DNA of 64,000 nucleotides, taken from contig NZ_AP025591.1 in NCBI RefSeq assembly GCF_023169945.1, positions 4,150,481-4,214,480 on the forward strand. The letters run 5' to 3'. Of the stretch, positions 1 to 7,972 are shown piece by piece. The notes below the pieces were generated by a model that searched no databases, had not been told where the DNA came from, and was given only the letters and a program-made list of their open reading frames with translations. The position numbers and the translations under genes were made by a program. Source of the DNA: Anaeromyxobacter oryzae. GTDB taxonomy: Bacteria; Myxococcota; Myxococcia; Myxococcales; Anaeromyxobacteraceae. Position 1 is the first letter of the stretch. Each line of letters begins with the position of its first letter.

Positions 1-1
1 G

Positions 2-568
2 CCGAAGGACCCCGCCACCGGCAACGTGAACCTCTCGACGGTCTTCACGTGGACGCCGCCGTTCAACTCCACGTCCTACGGCACCAACGACAACGTCGAG
101 GAGCGGACCTACCACTTCAAGGTCTACATGCACCGGGTCCACACCGGCGGGCGCTCCGGCCCGGCGGAGCTCTCGGCGCTCGCGCCCTTCCTCGCGTACA
201 CCGGCAACGGCTCCACCGGCGCCAAGTTCCGCGACGAGGTGCTCTACCCCGGGAACCTCGCGGACTGCACCCGGTGCCACGCGCCGGGCACGTACCGCGT
301 CGAGGCGGTCCCGGCGACCGCGCAGCCCACCGTCTCGAACGAGACCGCGTCGATCCTGCACGCCGCGACCCTCGTCCACACCGACGCCGAGCCGAGGACC
401 CCGCCGGTCCAGGCGGCCTGCCTCGGCTGCCACGGCACGGAGTTCGCCCGGTTCCACGCGGCGCAGTACACGTCCGCGGGCAAGGAGCAGTGCGCCTCCT
501 GCCACGGGAAGAGCGGCGCCCAGGCCGTGGGGAAGGTGCACGGCGTCTGGGATCCGACCGCACCGTGA
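2..568 (+). CDS. C-terminal part of a multihaem c-type cytochrome (OmcA/MtrC-like), 5' truncated by window edge
   Basis: The frame is open to the left edge, so the true start lies outside the window. At least three CxxCH haem-binding motifs are visible (CTRCH, CLGCH, CASCH). The segment around YMHRVHTGG followed by LYPGNLADCTRCH resembles the 'HkIH ... yPgdl.nC..CH' signature of the OmcA/MtrC family of decahaem outer-surface cytochromes, which pass electrons to extracellular acceptors. Only about 188 residues are present, against 600 or more in the family, so haem count and signal peptide cannot be judged. The next gene, nrfA, is convergent and not co-transcribed. The multihaem class is certain; the exact family is a good guess. 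Confidence 0.8.
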   Translation, partial: PKDPATGNVNLSTVFTWTPPFNSTSYGTNDNVEERTYHFKVYMHRVHTGGRSGPAELSALAPFLAYTGNGSTGAKFRDEVLYPGNLADCTRCHAPGTYRVEAVPATAQPTVSNETASILHAATLVHTDAEPRTPPVQAACLGCHGTEFARFHAAQYTSAGKEQCASCHGKSGAQAVGKVHGVWDPTAP

Positions 569-574
569 CGCGCA

Positions 575-610
575 CCGTTTCCGTTTCCGTTTCCGTTTCC
601 GTTTCCGTTC
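575..610. repeat. Hexanucleotide tandem repeat (CCGTTT)n
   Basis: Five exact copies of CCGTTT (575-604) are followed by one imperfect copy, CCGTTC. The array begins seven bases after the cytochrome stop codon, in a short intergenic region. Such an array can expand or contract by slippage. Being downstream of a stop, it would alter only the transcript 3' end. Confidence 0.85.
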
Positions 611-637
611 ACCGTCTCCGCTCGACGTGACCCGAAT

Positions 638-685
638 CCCGTGTCCCGTGTCCCGTCCCCGACGGGAACGGGACAGGGACACGGG
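638..685. terminator. Long hairpin between convergent genes
   Basis: Left arm 638-656 pairs with right arm 668-685 in two blocks: CCCGTGTCCC with GGGACACGGG, and TGTCCCGT with ACGGGACA. That gives 18 base pairs with one bulged G (648) and an 11-nt loop. It lies 70 bp after the cytochrome stop and 61 bp after the nrfA stop on the other strand, so it could stop transcription from both sides. There is no U-tract, so classical intrinsic termination is uncertain; transcript stabilisation or another palindrome function is possible. Confidence 0.6.
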
Positions 686-746
686 AGGCGGGAGGCGGCA
701 GCGGGCGCGGTGACGGCAACGGGCACCGCAACCGCAACCGCCGCGC

Positions 747-2288
747 CTACCTCCTCGGCTGCGCGCCCGGGGCGGGCTGCGGCTCGGGGTGGAGCGGCTG
801 CGCGGGCGCGCCGGGCGCGGCCGGCGCGGTCGACTGGTTGGGTCCGGGCGCCGCGGTCGGCACGGACACCACCGCGACGGTCGGCTTGAAGCTCGGGTCC
901 CGGATCGCGAGCTGGCCCTGGCGCGAGTAGTCGATGGACTGCGCGAGGATCCGGAGGGCCTCCTGCGGCGCGTGGAAGCCGGTCGAGTTCTCCGCCTCGA
1001 CGAAGTCCAGGTAGAACTGGGCTCGGCGCTGGAGGTAGCGCGGCGTGACGAGCTGCTCGTCGGTCTTCCCTCCGGCCTTCGCCTTCTCGAGATCGGAGAT
1101 GAGGAGCATGAGCGAGTCCATCGCCGTGTTCCGCAGGGCGAAGAAGCGGTCCTGCTCCCGCTCGACCCGCGCCTTGAGCTCGTCCGGCTTCACGTCGGCG
1201 TGGCACCTCGTGCAGGACGCCTGGATCTTGAGGAGCGGGCTGTTCACCTGGTGATCGGTGATCTTCTGCCCCTTGTACGTGATCTCCGGCATGTGGCAGT
1301 CGACGCAGGTGACGCCCGAGCGGCCGTGGATCCCCTGGTTCCACATCTCGAACTCGGGGTGCTGGGCCTTCAGCACCGGCGCGCCGGTGATCTTGTGGAC
1401 CCAGTCCTTGAACGCGATCCGGTCGTAGTAGTCCTGGATCTGGTCGACCTGGATCCCGTTCGCCCAGGGATACGTGAGCTGCTTGTCGCTGCCCTTGAAG
1501 TAGTACTCGACGTGGCACTGCCCGCAGACGAACGCGCGCATCTCCTTCTGCGACGCCTGCTTGTTCACGTCGTAGTCCTTCACGCCCTGCGACTCCTTCC
1601 AGGCGCGGATGCCCTCCATGAAGCCGGGCTTGGTGACGCGGAGCTGCATCGTCGCGGGATCGTGGCAGTCGATGCACGCGACCGGGTGCGAGACGAGCTT
1701 CCGCGCGTCCATGTACGCCATCGCGTTCATCTTGTGGAACCCGGCCACCGGGTCGCCGTCGCCGAGCTTCCGGTACGGGATGACCGTCGACGCGTGGCAC
1801 TGCATGCAGGACCCGGGCTGCTTCACCACGGCCTGCCGCTTCGTGAAGGTCTGGTCCTCGAGCATGTACGCGTGCCCGCGCTCCTCGCGGAAGTCCACGC
1901 TGAACGCGTAGCCGGCCCACATCGTCTTGAGCCGCGGATCCTCCTCGATCTTCTCCTGCGAGACGACCGACCGGGGGTCGGCCTCGTCCGGCGTGCGCGG
2001 GAGCGCCTCGGAGCCGCCGTACTTGGTGCGGACCTGGTCGACGGTCTTGAGGTAGGTCTCGTACTCGAGGGGATACTCCTGCCCCCAGATCGCCGGGTCC
2101 TCGGTGTCCTCGGTGATGGCGGGCTTCGGCGCCACCTTCTTCTCCGCGGGCTTCGCGCCCTTCTTCGCAGCGGGCGCGGTCTTCCTCGGCGCCGCCTCCT
2201 TCGTCTGCGCGCCGGCCGCGAGCGTGGTGCCGGCGAGGAGGGCGGCGAGGCCGATCCCGGCGGCTCGGAGGTGAGTCTTCTCGGTCAT
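747..2288 (-). CDS. nrfA: Ammonia-forming cytochrome c nitrite reductase (pentahaem)
   Basis: The 513-residue periplasmic enzyme reduces nitrite to ammonium with six electrons. There is a signal peptide (about 1-27, ending near AGA) and then an Ala/Lys/Pro linker. Five haem motifs follow: CMQCH (161-165), CIDCH (205-209), CGQCH (255-259) followed directly by the family signature VEYYF, CVDCH (328-332) and CTRCH (359-363). Haem 1, the catalytic haem, has CxxCH instead of the CxxCK of E. coli NrfA; His-type NrfA proteins are known. The segments QHPEFEMWNQGIH and DPATMQLRVTKPGF are typical of the family. The last ~45 residues are Pro/Ala-rich and look like an unstructured tail. The ATG has a GAGGAC Shine-Dalgarno-like sequence upstream. 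No nrfH partner is in the window; upstream lies an EPS gene, so the quinol-oxidising subunit must be elsewhere. Confidence 0.93.
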   Translation of the reverse strand: MTEKTHLRAAGIGLAALLAGTTLAAGAQTKEAAPRKTAPAAKKGAKPAEKKVAPKPAITEDTEDPAIWGQEYPLEYETYLKTVDQVRTKYGGSEALPRTPDEADPRSVVSQEKIEEDPRLKTMWAGYAFSVDFREERGHAYMLEDQTFTKRQAVVKQPGSCMQCHASTVIPYRKLGDGDPVAGFHKMNAMAYMDARKLVSHPVACIDCHDPATMQLRVTKPGFMEGIRAWKESQGVKDYDVNKQASQKEMRAFVCGQCHVEYYFKGSDKQLTYPWANGIQVDQIQDYYDRIAFKDWVHKITGAPVLKAQHPEFEMWNQGIHGRSGVTCVDCHMPEITYKGQKITDHQVNSPLLKIQASCTRCHADVKPDELKARVEREQDRFFALRNTAMDSLMLLISDLEKAKAGGKTDEQLVTPRYLQRRAQFYLDFVEAENSTGFHAPQEALRILAQSIDYSRQGQLAIRDPSFKPTVAVVSVPTAAPGPNQSTAPAAPGAPAQPLHPEPQPAPGAQPRR

Positions 2289-2420
2289 GAGTGCTGTCCT
2301 CGGGGTTGGAGCGTGGAGCAGGGCTCGGGTGAGCCCGTCCCCCGCGACGCAAGCCCTTTGCCAGATCCCGGCGCGCGTGACGAGCGGAACTCCTGCTGAC
2401 GCCCCGCGCGGAGACGCGGG

Positions 2421-2474
2421 CGGACGGCCGGGCGTCCGGACGAGGTCCGGCGGCGATCGGATGCGGGCATCCGA
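2421..2474 (-). terminator. Two tandem hairpins downstream of the sugar transferase gene
   Basis: Hairpin A has CGGACG (2421-2426) pairing with CGTCCG (2433-2438). Hairpin B has TCGGATGC (2457-2464) pairing with GCATCCGA (2467-2474), a nearly continuous palindrome. They begin 57 bp past the stop of the minus-strand gene ending at 2531 and lie before nrfA. This position suits termination or separation of the EPS transcript from nrfA. No U-run is present. Confidence 0.4.
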
Positions 2475-2530
2475 CGGCCGCCGGCGAGCTGCGGCCCCAC
2501 GGGCGCGCAGGAGGGCGATGGGCCGCCGCC

Positions 2531-3934
2531 TCAGCGGGCGCCGCGGGAGGTGAACACCGCCGGGATCGTCTGGATGCAGATCTGCACGTCGCGCCAGAGC
2601 GACCACTCGTCGATGTACTGCAGGTCGAGCTCCATCCACTGATCGAAGTCGATCTCGTTGCGGCCGCTCACCTGCCAGCTGCACGTGATGCCCGGCTTCA
2701 CGGAGAGGCGCCGCCGCTGCCACCGCTTGTACTGGCGAACCTCCGCCGGGATCGGGGGCCTGGGCCCGACGACGCTCATCTCGCCCTTCAGCACGTTCCA
2801 GAACTGTGGCAGCTCGTCGAGGGAGGCGCGGCGGATGAACCGCCCGACGCCCGTGATCCGCGGATCGTCCCTCATCTTGAACACCGGCCCGGACATCTCG
2901 TTCCGCGCGAGCAGCGCCTCGAGCCGCGCCTCGGCGTCGACGTGCATGCTGCGGAACTTCACCATCGAGAAGAGGCGCCCGTTCAGCCCGACGCGGCGCT
3001 GCCGGAAGAAGACGGGCCCGGGGGAGTCGAGCTTGATGGCCACGGCCAGCGCCAGGAGGAGCGGGGAGAGGAGCAGGAGGACCGTCGCGCTCACCGCCAC
3101 GTCGAAGGCGCGCTTGACCGCGAGCGCGACGGTGTCCGAGGGCGTGCGGCTGAAGGCGAGCATCGGCAGGCCGTCGAGATCCTCGACCGTCATGCGCGAC
3201 GTGCCGTGCCGGAAGACGCCGAGCGAGACCTGCGCCTCGACCCCGAACAGCTCGCACTGCTCGATTGCGGCCTCGAGCGCCGACAGGCGATCCCGGGGGA
3301 CCGCGAAGATCACGCGATCGAGGACCTCGCGCTCGAGGATCGCGCCGAGCTCCGAGACCTTCCCGAGCACCGGCCCGCGGCTCCGCGCGCCGTCCTCGTC
3401 GAGCTCGACGAAGCCGGCGAGGGCGAAGCCCCACTCCCGGTGCGCGGCGATGGTGTCGACGATCTCGCGAGCGAGCCCGCCCGTCCCCACCACCGCGTAG
3501 CGGCGGGCGCCGGGGCCCCTCCGGCGCGCGACGTGCGCGACGAGCCGTCCGAGGACGCGGTGGCCGAGCATCACGACGGCGGCGCACGCGAGGAACAGCA
3601 GGATGAGGAGGCGCGAGAGCGCGTCCTTCGAGAAGAACGCGACGGCGGCCGCGGCGAGCCCGACGAGCGCAAGGGAGACCAGCACGCGCGCGGTCTCCGA
3701 TCCGGCCAGCGTCCCGTCGGGCCGCTCGTACACGCGCGTGAGCGAGGCGGCGATGCCCCAGAGGACGAGCGCGACCGCGAGCGGGAGCCCCAGCTCGTCG
3801 AGCGGCGGCAGCCGGGTCGTCGGGAGGAACACGAGGCCATACGCACGGTGAGCGAGCGGCAGCGCGAGGAGGAGCGCCACGAGATCGAACACCAGCGCAC
3901 CCGCGCTTCGTGCAAGTGCGGAATGCTTCGTCAT
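2531..3934 (-). CDS. Undecaprenyl-phosphate glycosylphosphotransferase (EPS priming enzyme)
   Basis: The 467-residue integral membrane enzyme starts polysaccharide synthesis by moving a sugar-1-phosphate onto undecaprenyl phosphate. The N-terminal ~120 residues form hydrophobic helices, followed by a Rossmann-like CoA-binding-type domain (GTGGLAREIVDTI). The C-terminal third is the bacterial sugar transferase domain: VKRAFDVAVSATVL, a membrane hairpin, FFRQRRVGLNGRLF, VKFRSMHVDAE, LDELPQFWNVLKGEMSVVGP and the final PGITCSWQVSGR. Length and layout match the WcaJ/EpsE/PglC-like polyprenyl glycosylphosphotransferase family. The ATG at 3934 is chosen because the hydrophobic region begins just after it; upstream sequence in frame lacks family similarity. 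It is divergent from the export lipoprotein gene at 4295. Confidence 0.92.
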   Translation of the reverse strand: MTKHSALARSAGALVFDLVALLLALPLAHRAYGLVFLPTTRLPPLDELGLPLAVALVLWGIAASLTRVYERPDGTLAGSETARVLVSLALVGLAAAAVAFFSKDALSRLLILLFLACAAVVMLGHRVLGRLVAHVARRRGPGARRYAVVGTGGLAREIVDTIAAHREWGFALAGFVELDEDGARSRGPVLGKVSELGAILEREVLDRVIFAVPRDRLSALEAAIEQCELFGVEAQVSLGVFRHGTSRMTVEDLDGLPMLAFSRTPSDTVALAVKRAFDVAVSATVLLLLSPLLLALAVAIKLDSPGPVFFRQRRVGLNGRLFSMVKFRSMHVDAEARLEALLARNEMSGPVFKMRDDPRITGVGRFIRRASLDELPQFWNVLKGEMSVVGPRPPIPAEVRQYKRWQRRRLSVKPGITCSWQVSGRNEIDFDQWMELDLQYIDEWSLWRDVQICIQTIPAVFTSRGAR

Positions 3935-4294
3935 GGTCCCGTTCCCCCCCCGAGGAACTCGCGGTGATGGGCTCGAAGTAGCACCGGCTCCCGAGGCCGG
4001 CGCGTGCCCTTGTGTGTTCGGGTGGGCCCCACGACGCCACGACAGCGCTTGACGCACGCCCTCAAGGCCGAGCCCGCGCGTGTTCGATCGACGATCACGA
4101 AGGGTGAAGGCGCGGCGGAGCGTCGCTGCCCGAGCGGACATGCGCTGGAGACGCTCACCCGGAGAGGAGAGAGAGGGCCCCAAGAAAGGGCGCGGAGCGT
4201 CGGCCGCACCGCACGGCGGTAACATGCCGCCCATCGCAGCACGGCAACGCCGGCGGAGAGCCGGCCGGGGGGGGGCCGTAGGCCCCGTGCACTC
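3935..4294. promoter_or_regulatory. 360-bp divergent intergenic region between EPS units
   Basis: This gap separates the priming transferase (minus) from the export lipoprotein (plus), so it must hold promoters for both. TTGACG occurs at about 4045-4050 on the plus strand, but no good -10 hexamer lies 16-18 bp downstream. A small inverted repeat, GCGG-N7-CCGC, lies near 4215-4229. I see no sigma-54 site and no confident operator. Confidence 0.35.
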
Positions 4295-4972
4295 ATGGAA
4301 AGACACGCGTCGCTCGGGCGGCCGGAGCGCCGGTCCGCGCGCTCGAGGCAGGGCGTCCTCCGCCGGCTCGCGCCGATCGTCATCGGTTTCGTGCTGCTGG
4401 CGTGCGGCCACGGCCGCAACCGCGAGTACCTCTGGGCCAGCGAGGTGCCCGACGAGCAGGCGCGGACGGGCGGTGAATACCGGATCGTGGAGGGCGACGT
4501 CGTCTCGGTGCGCGTCTGGCAGCAGGACACCATGTCCGCCGAGCGGATCCGCGTCCGCGAGGACGGGAAGATCTCGGTGCCCTTCCTCCAGGACGTCGAC
4601 GCGGCGGGCGTGACCCCGGCCGACCTCTCGAACCGGCTACGGACGAAGCTGCAGAGCTACGTGGTGAACCCGGTCGTCACCGTGACCGTCGTGGAGCCGC
4701 GGCCGATGCGGGTCTCCATCGTCGGCGAGGTCTTCCGGCCGGGCATCTACGACCTCGAGCGCGGCGCCGGCATCCTGAACGCGATCGCCGCGGCGGGCGG
4801 CCTCGGGGACTACGCGCACCGGGACCGGATCTACCTCCTCCGCCGCGGCTACTGGGCGGACGGGAACCCGGCGCCCGTCCGCATCCGGTTCCGCTGGGAC
4901 GCGCTCTCGCGCGGCGAGCGTGGGTGGGCGACGTTCCAGCTCCGGCCGGGCGACGTCGTCGTCGTCGAGTAG
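4295..4972 (+). CDS. Polysaccharide export outer-membrane lipoprotein (Wza/BexD type)
   Basis: The 225-residue protein is a short member of the Wza-like export family that carries polysaccharide across periplasm and outer membrane. It has a hydrophobic stretch and lipobox (VLLAC) at about residues 28-38, so it should be a lipoprotein. Next come the export domain (YRIVEGDVVSVRVWQQD, then VREDGKISVPFLQDV and LSNRLRTKL) and one SLBB-like domain (MRVSIVGEVFRPGIYDL ... ILNAIAAAGGLGDYA). It ends on LRPGDVVVVE, as family members often do. The Arg-rich region before the lipobox is long, and a downstream GTG near codon 21 could be the true start. It heads a plus-strand unit with 4976, 6271, 7973 and 9364. 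Confidence 0.9.
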   Translation: MERHASLGRPERRSARSRQGVLRRLAPIVIGFVLLACGHGRNREYLWASEVPDEQARTGGEYRIVEGDVVSVRVWQQDTMSAERIRVREDGKISVPFLQDVDAAGVTPADLSNRLRTKLQSYVVNPVVTVTVVEPRPMRVSIVGEVFRPGIYDLERGAGILNAIAAAGGLGDYAHRDRIYLLRRGYWADGNPAPVRIRFRWDALSRGERGWATFQLRPGDVVVVE

Positions 4973-4975
4973 CAG

Positions 4976-6274
4976 ATGCTCGGCGCGCTCGTCACCGTCG
5001 CCGCGCTCGTGCTCGGGGCGCCCGGCGTCGACCTCCGCGCCGGCGTCGACGCGCTCGAGCGGACCCGCGTCACCACGGTGGCCGGCGAGAGCCTCACGAC
5101 GACCGCGATCGAGGCCACGCCGGCGGCGGCCCTGGACCTCCGCGGCGTCGATCTCGACGTGGGCGCGGGGTACGCGCCCGTCCTGCGCGTGCCGCAGGTC
5201 GAGGGCGCCGCCGAGCTCGACGTCCTCCACCGCGGCGACCTCCACCTCCTCGCGCGCCTCTCGCCGACGTGGCGCGCCTACGCGGCGGTCGGCGGCGAGG
5301 CCGGGACGACCGACCTGAGGACGAGCACCGGCAGCCCCGGCGTGGCGAGCCCGGTCCCGACGCTCGCGATCGTGCGGACGGCGAGGATCGAGGGGCGCGG
5401 GTACGTCGAGGGCCGGCTCGATCCGCGAACGATCGGCGCGGTCCGGGTGCGCGTGACCGCGGGCGGCGGCGACGACCTGGCTTCGCGCGTCCTCGTCCCG
5501 GTCCAGCAGACCCTCGAGGCCGAGGGGCGCATCGCCTGGAACGCGACCCGGCACGACGTCCTCGCGACGCGCCTCGACGCGGGCACCGGGCGGACGCCTG
5601 CCACCGGGGCGCTGTACCGGTACGCGACGCTGAGCAGCGGGCTCGCCCACCGCTACTCGCCCGCGCTCGAGGCCTCGGGCGCCGTCGGCGTGTCGTGGCT
5701 GCGCAGCGTCGAGTATCCCGACCGCCATCTCTCTGGCCTGGAGCCCGCGGGGGAGGCGGCGATCACGCACAGCCTCCAGCGTCCGGCCCGGATCGACACG
5801 CGCCTCGAGGTCCGGCTCGCTCCGTACCTGGACCCCCTCGTCGGCGGCGCGAACCAGCGGCTGCACGCCGCGGCCTCGTCGATGTGGCAGATCTCGACGC
5901 AGTGGAAGGTCGCGGCGCGCGGCGCGATGGGGCGGTCGTTGACCGGCGCCCAGCGCGCGTTCGACTCGTTCGCCGAGGTCCGCCTGGACTGGGCGCCGGC
6001 GGAGCGGCTCGGGTTCGGGATCGGCGCGACCAGCGACTGGCAGCGCGCCCGGCCCGGGACCGGGCTCCCCGCCTACACCGAGTACGGCGTGTTCGTCTCG
6101 GCGCGGTTCGAGTACGGCCCGCGCGTGCCCCGCGCGGCGAGGAGGCCGGGGAGCGATCTCGGGAACGGGCACGGGAGCCGCGAGGGGGACGATTCCGCCG
6201 GGACGCCGGGCGGAGGCGGCGCCGCGCCGGCCGGGCGCGGCGACGCGCGCGGAGGGGGGGAGCCCACGCCATGA
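4976..6274 (+). CDS. Probable outer-membrane beta-barrel protein of the EPS locus
   Basis: The 432-residue protein starts three bases after the export lipoprotein stop and overlaps the exosortase start by four bases (ATGA), so it is translationally linked to both. A short signal peptide (about 1-15, ending near LGAPG) is followed by many short alternating hydrophobic/polar segments such as LTARLDAG and VSARFEYGP, as in a barrel. Extra Arg/Gly-rich residues follow FEYGP at the C-terminus. Position suggests an outer-membrane partner of EPS export or an anchor. No specific family was recognised; barrel identity is inferred from residue pattern and place. Confidence 0.6.
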   Translation: MLGALVTVAALVLGAPGVDLRAGVDALERTRVTTVAGESLTTTAIEATPAAALDLRGVDLDVGAGYAPVLRVPQVEGAAELDVLHRGDLHLLARLSPTWRAYAAVGGEAGTTDLRTSTGSPGVASPVPTLAIVRTARIEGRGYVEGRLDPRTIGAVRVRVTAGGGDDLASRVLVPVQQTLEAEGRIAWNATRHDVLATRLDAGTGRTPATGALYRYATLSSGLAHRYSPALEASGAVGVSWLRSVEYPDRHLSGLEPAGEAAITHSLQRPARIDTRLEVRLAPYLDPLVGGANQRLHAAASSMWQISTQWKVAARGAMGRSLTGAQRAFDSFAEVRLDWAPAERLGFGIGATSDWQRARPGTGLPAYTEYGVFVSARFEYGPRVPRAARRPGSDLGNGHGSREGDDSAGTPGGGGAAPAGRGDARGGGEPTP

Positions 6275-7941
6275 GCGCCCCGCCGCTGCCGCTCGCGCCG
6301 CCCGGCGGCGCCCCGTCCGCCTCCGGTGCCACCGCGGACCGGTCCGGTGCCCTGCGCTGGGGGCTTCCCGCCGCGCTGCTCGCGGCCGAGTACCTGGCGC
6401 TGTCGATCCTGGTGGACCTGCCGCTCGACGGTCCGTACATGCCGGTCGTGCGCACGCTCCGGCTCGCGGTGCCCGTCGCGCTCGGCGCCGCGGTGGGCGG
6501 CGTGCTCCTCGCTCGCGGGTCCCGCTCCGCCGAGCCGGGGCCGGCGGCGCCGCTGCCGGCGTGGCGGCCGGGGCCGGCGCTCGCCGTCCAGGTGGCGGCC
6601 TTCGCGGCGGCGGCTGCGCTCACGCGGCGGATCCTGGCGGAGGGCGCGCCGCCGCTCACCGGCGGGGCGCTCGCCGCGTGGCTCGCGATCCTCGTCGCGG
6701 TGGTCCTCCTCGCCGTCCGCACGGCCGCCCCGCTCGCGTGGGTGGCGCGCCGGGTCGTGACGCGCTGGCGGACGCCGCTGCTCGCGCTCGCCGCCGGGCT
6801 GCTCGCGTGGCGGGGCGCGCTCGAGGCGGAGCGGCTCTGGGGCGTCCTCTCGGAGGGGACGCTCCGGGGCGCCGCGGCGCTGCTCCGGCTCGGTGCGGCC
6901 CCCGTGACGGTCGAGCTCGAGGAGCGGCTCATCGGCGTCGGCGGCTTCGACGTGGAGATCTCCGAGGTCTGCTCGGGAGTGGACGGGCTCGGGCTCGTGC
7001 TCGTGTTCCAGGCGGTCTGGATCGCGACGAGCCGCGATCGCGTCCGGCTCCCGCGCGCGCTCGTGCTGCTTCCGCTCGGCGCGGCGGCGGCGCTCGCCGC
7101 GAACGTGCTGCGGATCGCGGCGCTCGTGCTCCTCGGCGCGTCGGGCCGCGAGGCGCTCGCGCTGGGCGGCTTCCACTCGCGCGCCGGCTGGGTCCTCTTC
7201 ACGGCGGTGGCGCTGGGGAGCGTCGCGCTCGCCGAGCGGGCGGCGTGGCTGCGCCGCGCGCCGGCACCGCGCCCGGACGCGACGGCAGCGGCCGCGTCCG
7301 TCGCCGCGCCGGGCGTGCCCGCGGCGGCAGCGGCGTACGTCGCCCCGCTCCTCGGGGCGATCGCGACCGCGCTCGTGACCGGGGCGTGGAGCGAGGGCGC
7401 GCTCGACCGCGCGTACGGCGCGCGGATCCTGGTGGCCGGGATCGCCCTGCTGCTCGTCCGCCGGTCGCTGTCGCCCCCCGTGCTGTCCTGGTCGTGGCCG
7501 CCGGTGCTCCTCGCGGGCGCCGTGGCGGTGCCGTGGATCGCCTTCGGCGCGGGCGACGGCGCGGGCCTCGCGGACGCGGTCGCCCGGCTGGGCCCGGCGG
7601 AGCGCGCGGCCTGGATCGCGACCCGCGTCGCCGGGTCCTGCCTCGTCGTCCCGCTCGCGGAGGAGCTCGCGTTCCGCGGCTTCCTCTTGCCGTGGCTCGT
7701 CTCGCCCGACTTCGAGCGCGTGCCGCCGCGGGCGTGGACGTGGACCGCGGTCGCCCTGTCGTCGCTCGGGTTCGGGCTGCTGCACGGTGGGTGGATCCTG
7801 GGGACCGCGGCGGGCGTCGCGTTCGCGATCGCTCGGCTCGTCCGGGGCCGGCTCGGGGACGCGGTCCTCGCGCACGCGCTCTGCAACGCCGCGATCGCCG
7901 CGGCGGTCATGCTGTCCGGCCGATGGGGGCTCTGGTCCTAG
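6271..7941 (+). CDS. xrtE: Exosortase fused to CPBP-type intramembrane protease (exosortase E/protease type)
   Basis: The 556-residue polytopic protein contains two enzymes. The first half carries the exosortase triad: Cys234 in EVCSGVDGLGL, Arg281 in NVLRI and His302 in GGFHSRAGW. Exosortases cut and process C-terminal sorting signals (PEP-CTERM-like) of secreted proteins. The second half is a CPBP/CAAX-like protease, with EELAFRG (Glu464, Glu465, Arg469), His505 in LLHGG and HALCN (His535, Asn539). This architecture matches the described 'exosortase E/protease, VPEID-CTERM system' family. The ATG overlaps the preceding stop codon. No protein ending in a PEP- or VPEID-type sorting tail is visible in the window, so its substrate is encoded elsewhere or is unrecognised. 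Confidence 0.88.
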   Translation: MSAPPLPLAPPGGAPSASGATADRSGALRWGLPAALLAAEYLALSILVDLPLDGPYMPVVRTLRLAVPVALGAAVGGVLLARGSRSAEPGPAAPLPAWRPGPALAVQVAAFAAAAALTRRILAEGAPPLTGGALAAWLAILVAVVLLAVRTAAPLAWVARRVVTRWRTPLLALAAGLLAWRGALEAERLWGVLSEGTLRGAAALLRLGAAPVTVELEERLIGVGGFDVEISEVCSGVDGLGLVLVFQAVWIATSRDRVRLPRALVLLPLGAAAALAANVLRIAALVLLGASGREALALGGFHSRAGWVLFTAVALGSVALAERAAWLRRAPAPRPDATAAAASVAAPGVPAAAAAYVAPLLGAIATALVTGAWSEGALDRAYGARILVAGIALLLVRRSLSPPVLSWSWPPVLLAGAVAVPWIAFGAGDGAGLADAVARLGPAERAAWIATRVAGSCLVVPLAEELAFRGFLLPWLVSPDFERVPPRAWTWTAVALSSLGFGLLHGGWILGTAAGVAFAIARLVRGRLGDAVLAHALCNAAIAAAVMLSGRWGLWS

Positions 7942-7972
7942 GCGCCGGCGCGCCCGGGGCGGGTGGAGAGAC

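Noticed and set aside
575..610. CRISPR array
   Set aside because: The repeat unit is 6 bp with no spacers; it is a simple tandem repeat.
244..2352. 702-residue open frame on the minus strand covering nrfA
   Set aside because: Arg/Gly/Pro-rich product typical of antisense shadow frames in high-GC DNA; the nrfA frame on the same strand has a signal peptide and five haem motifs.
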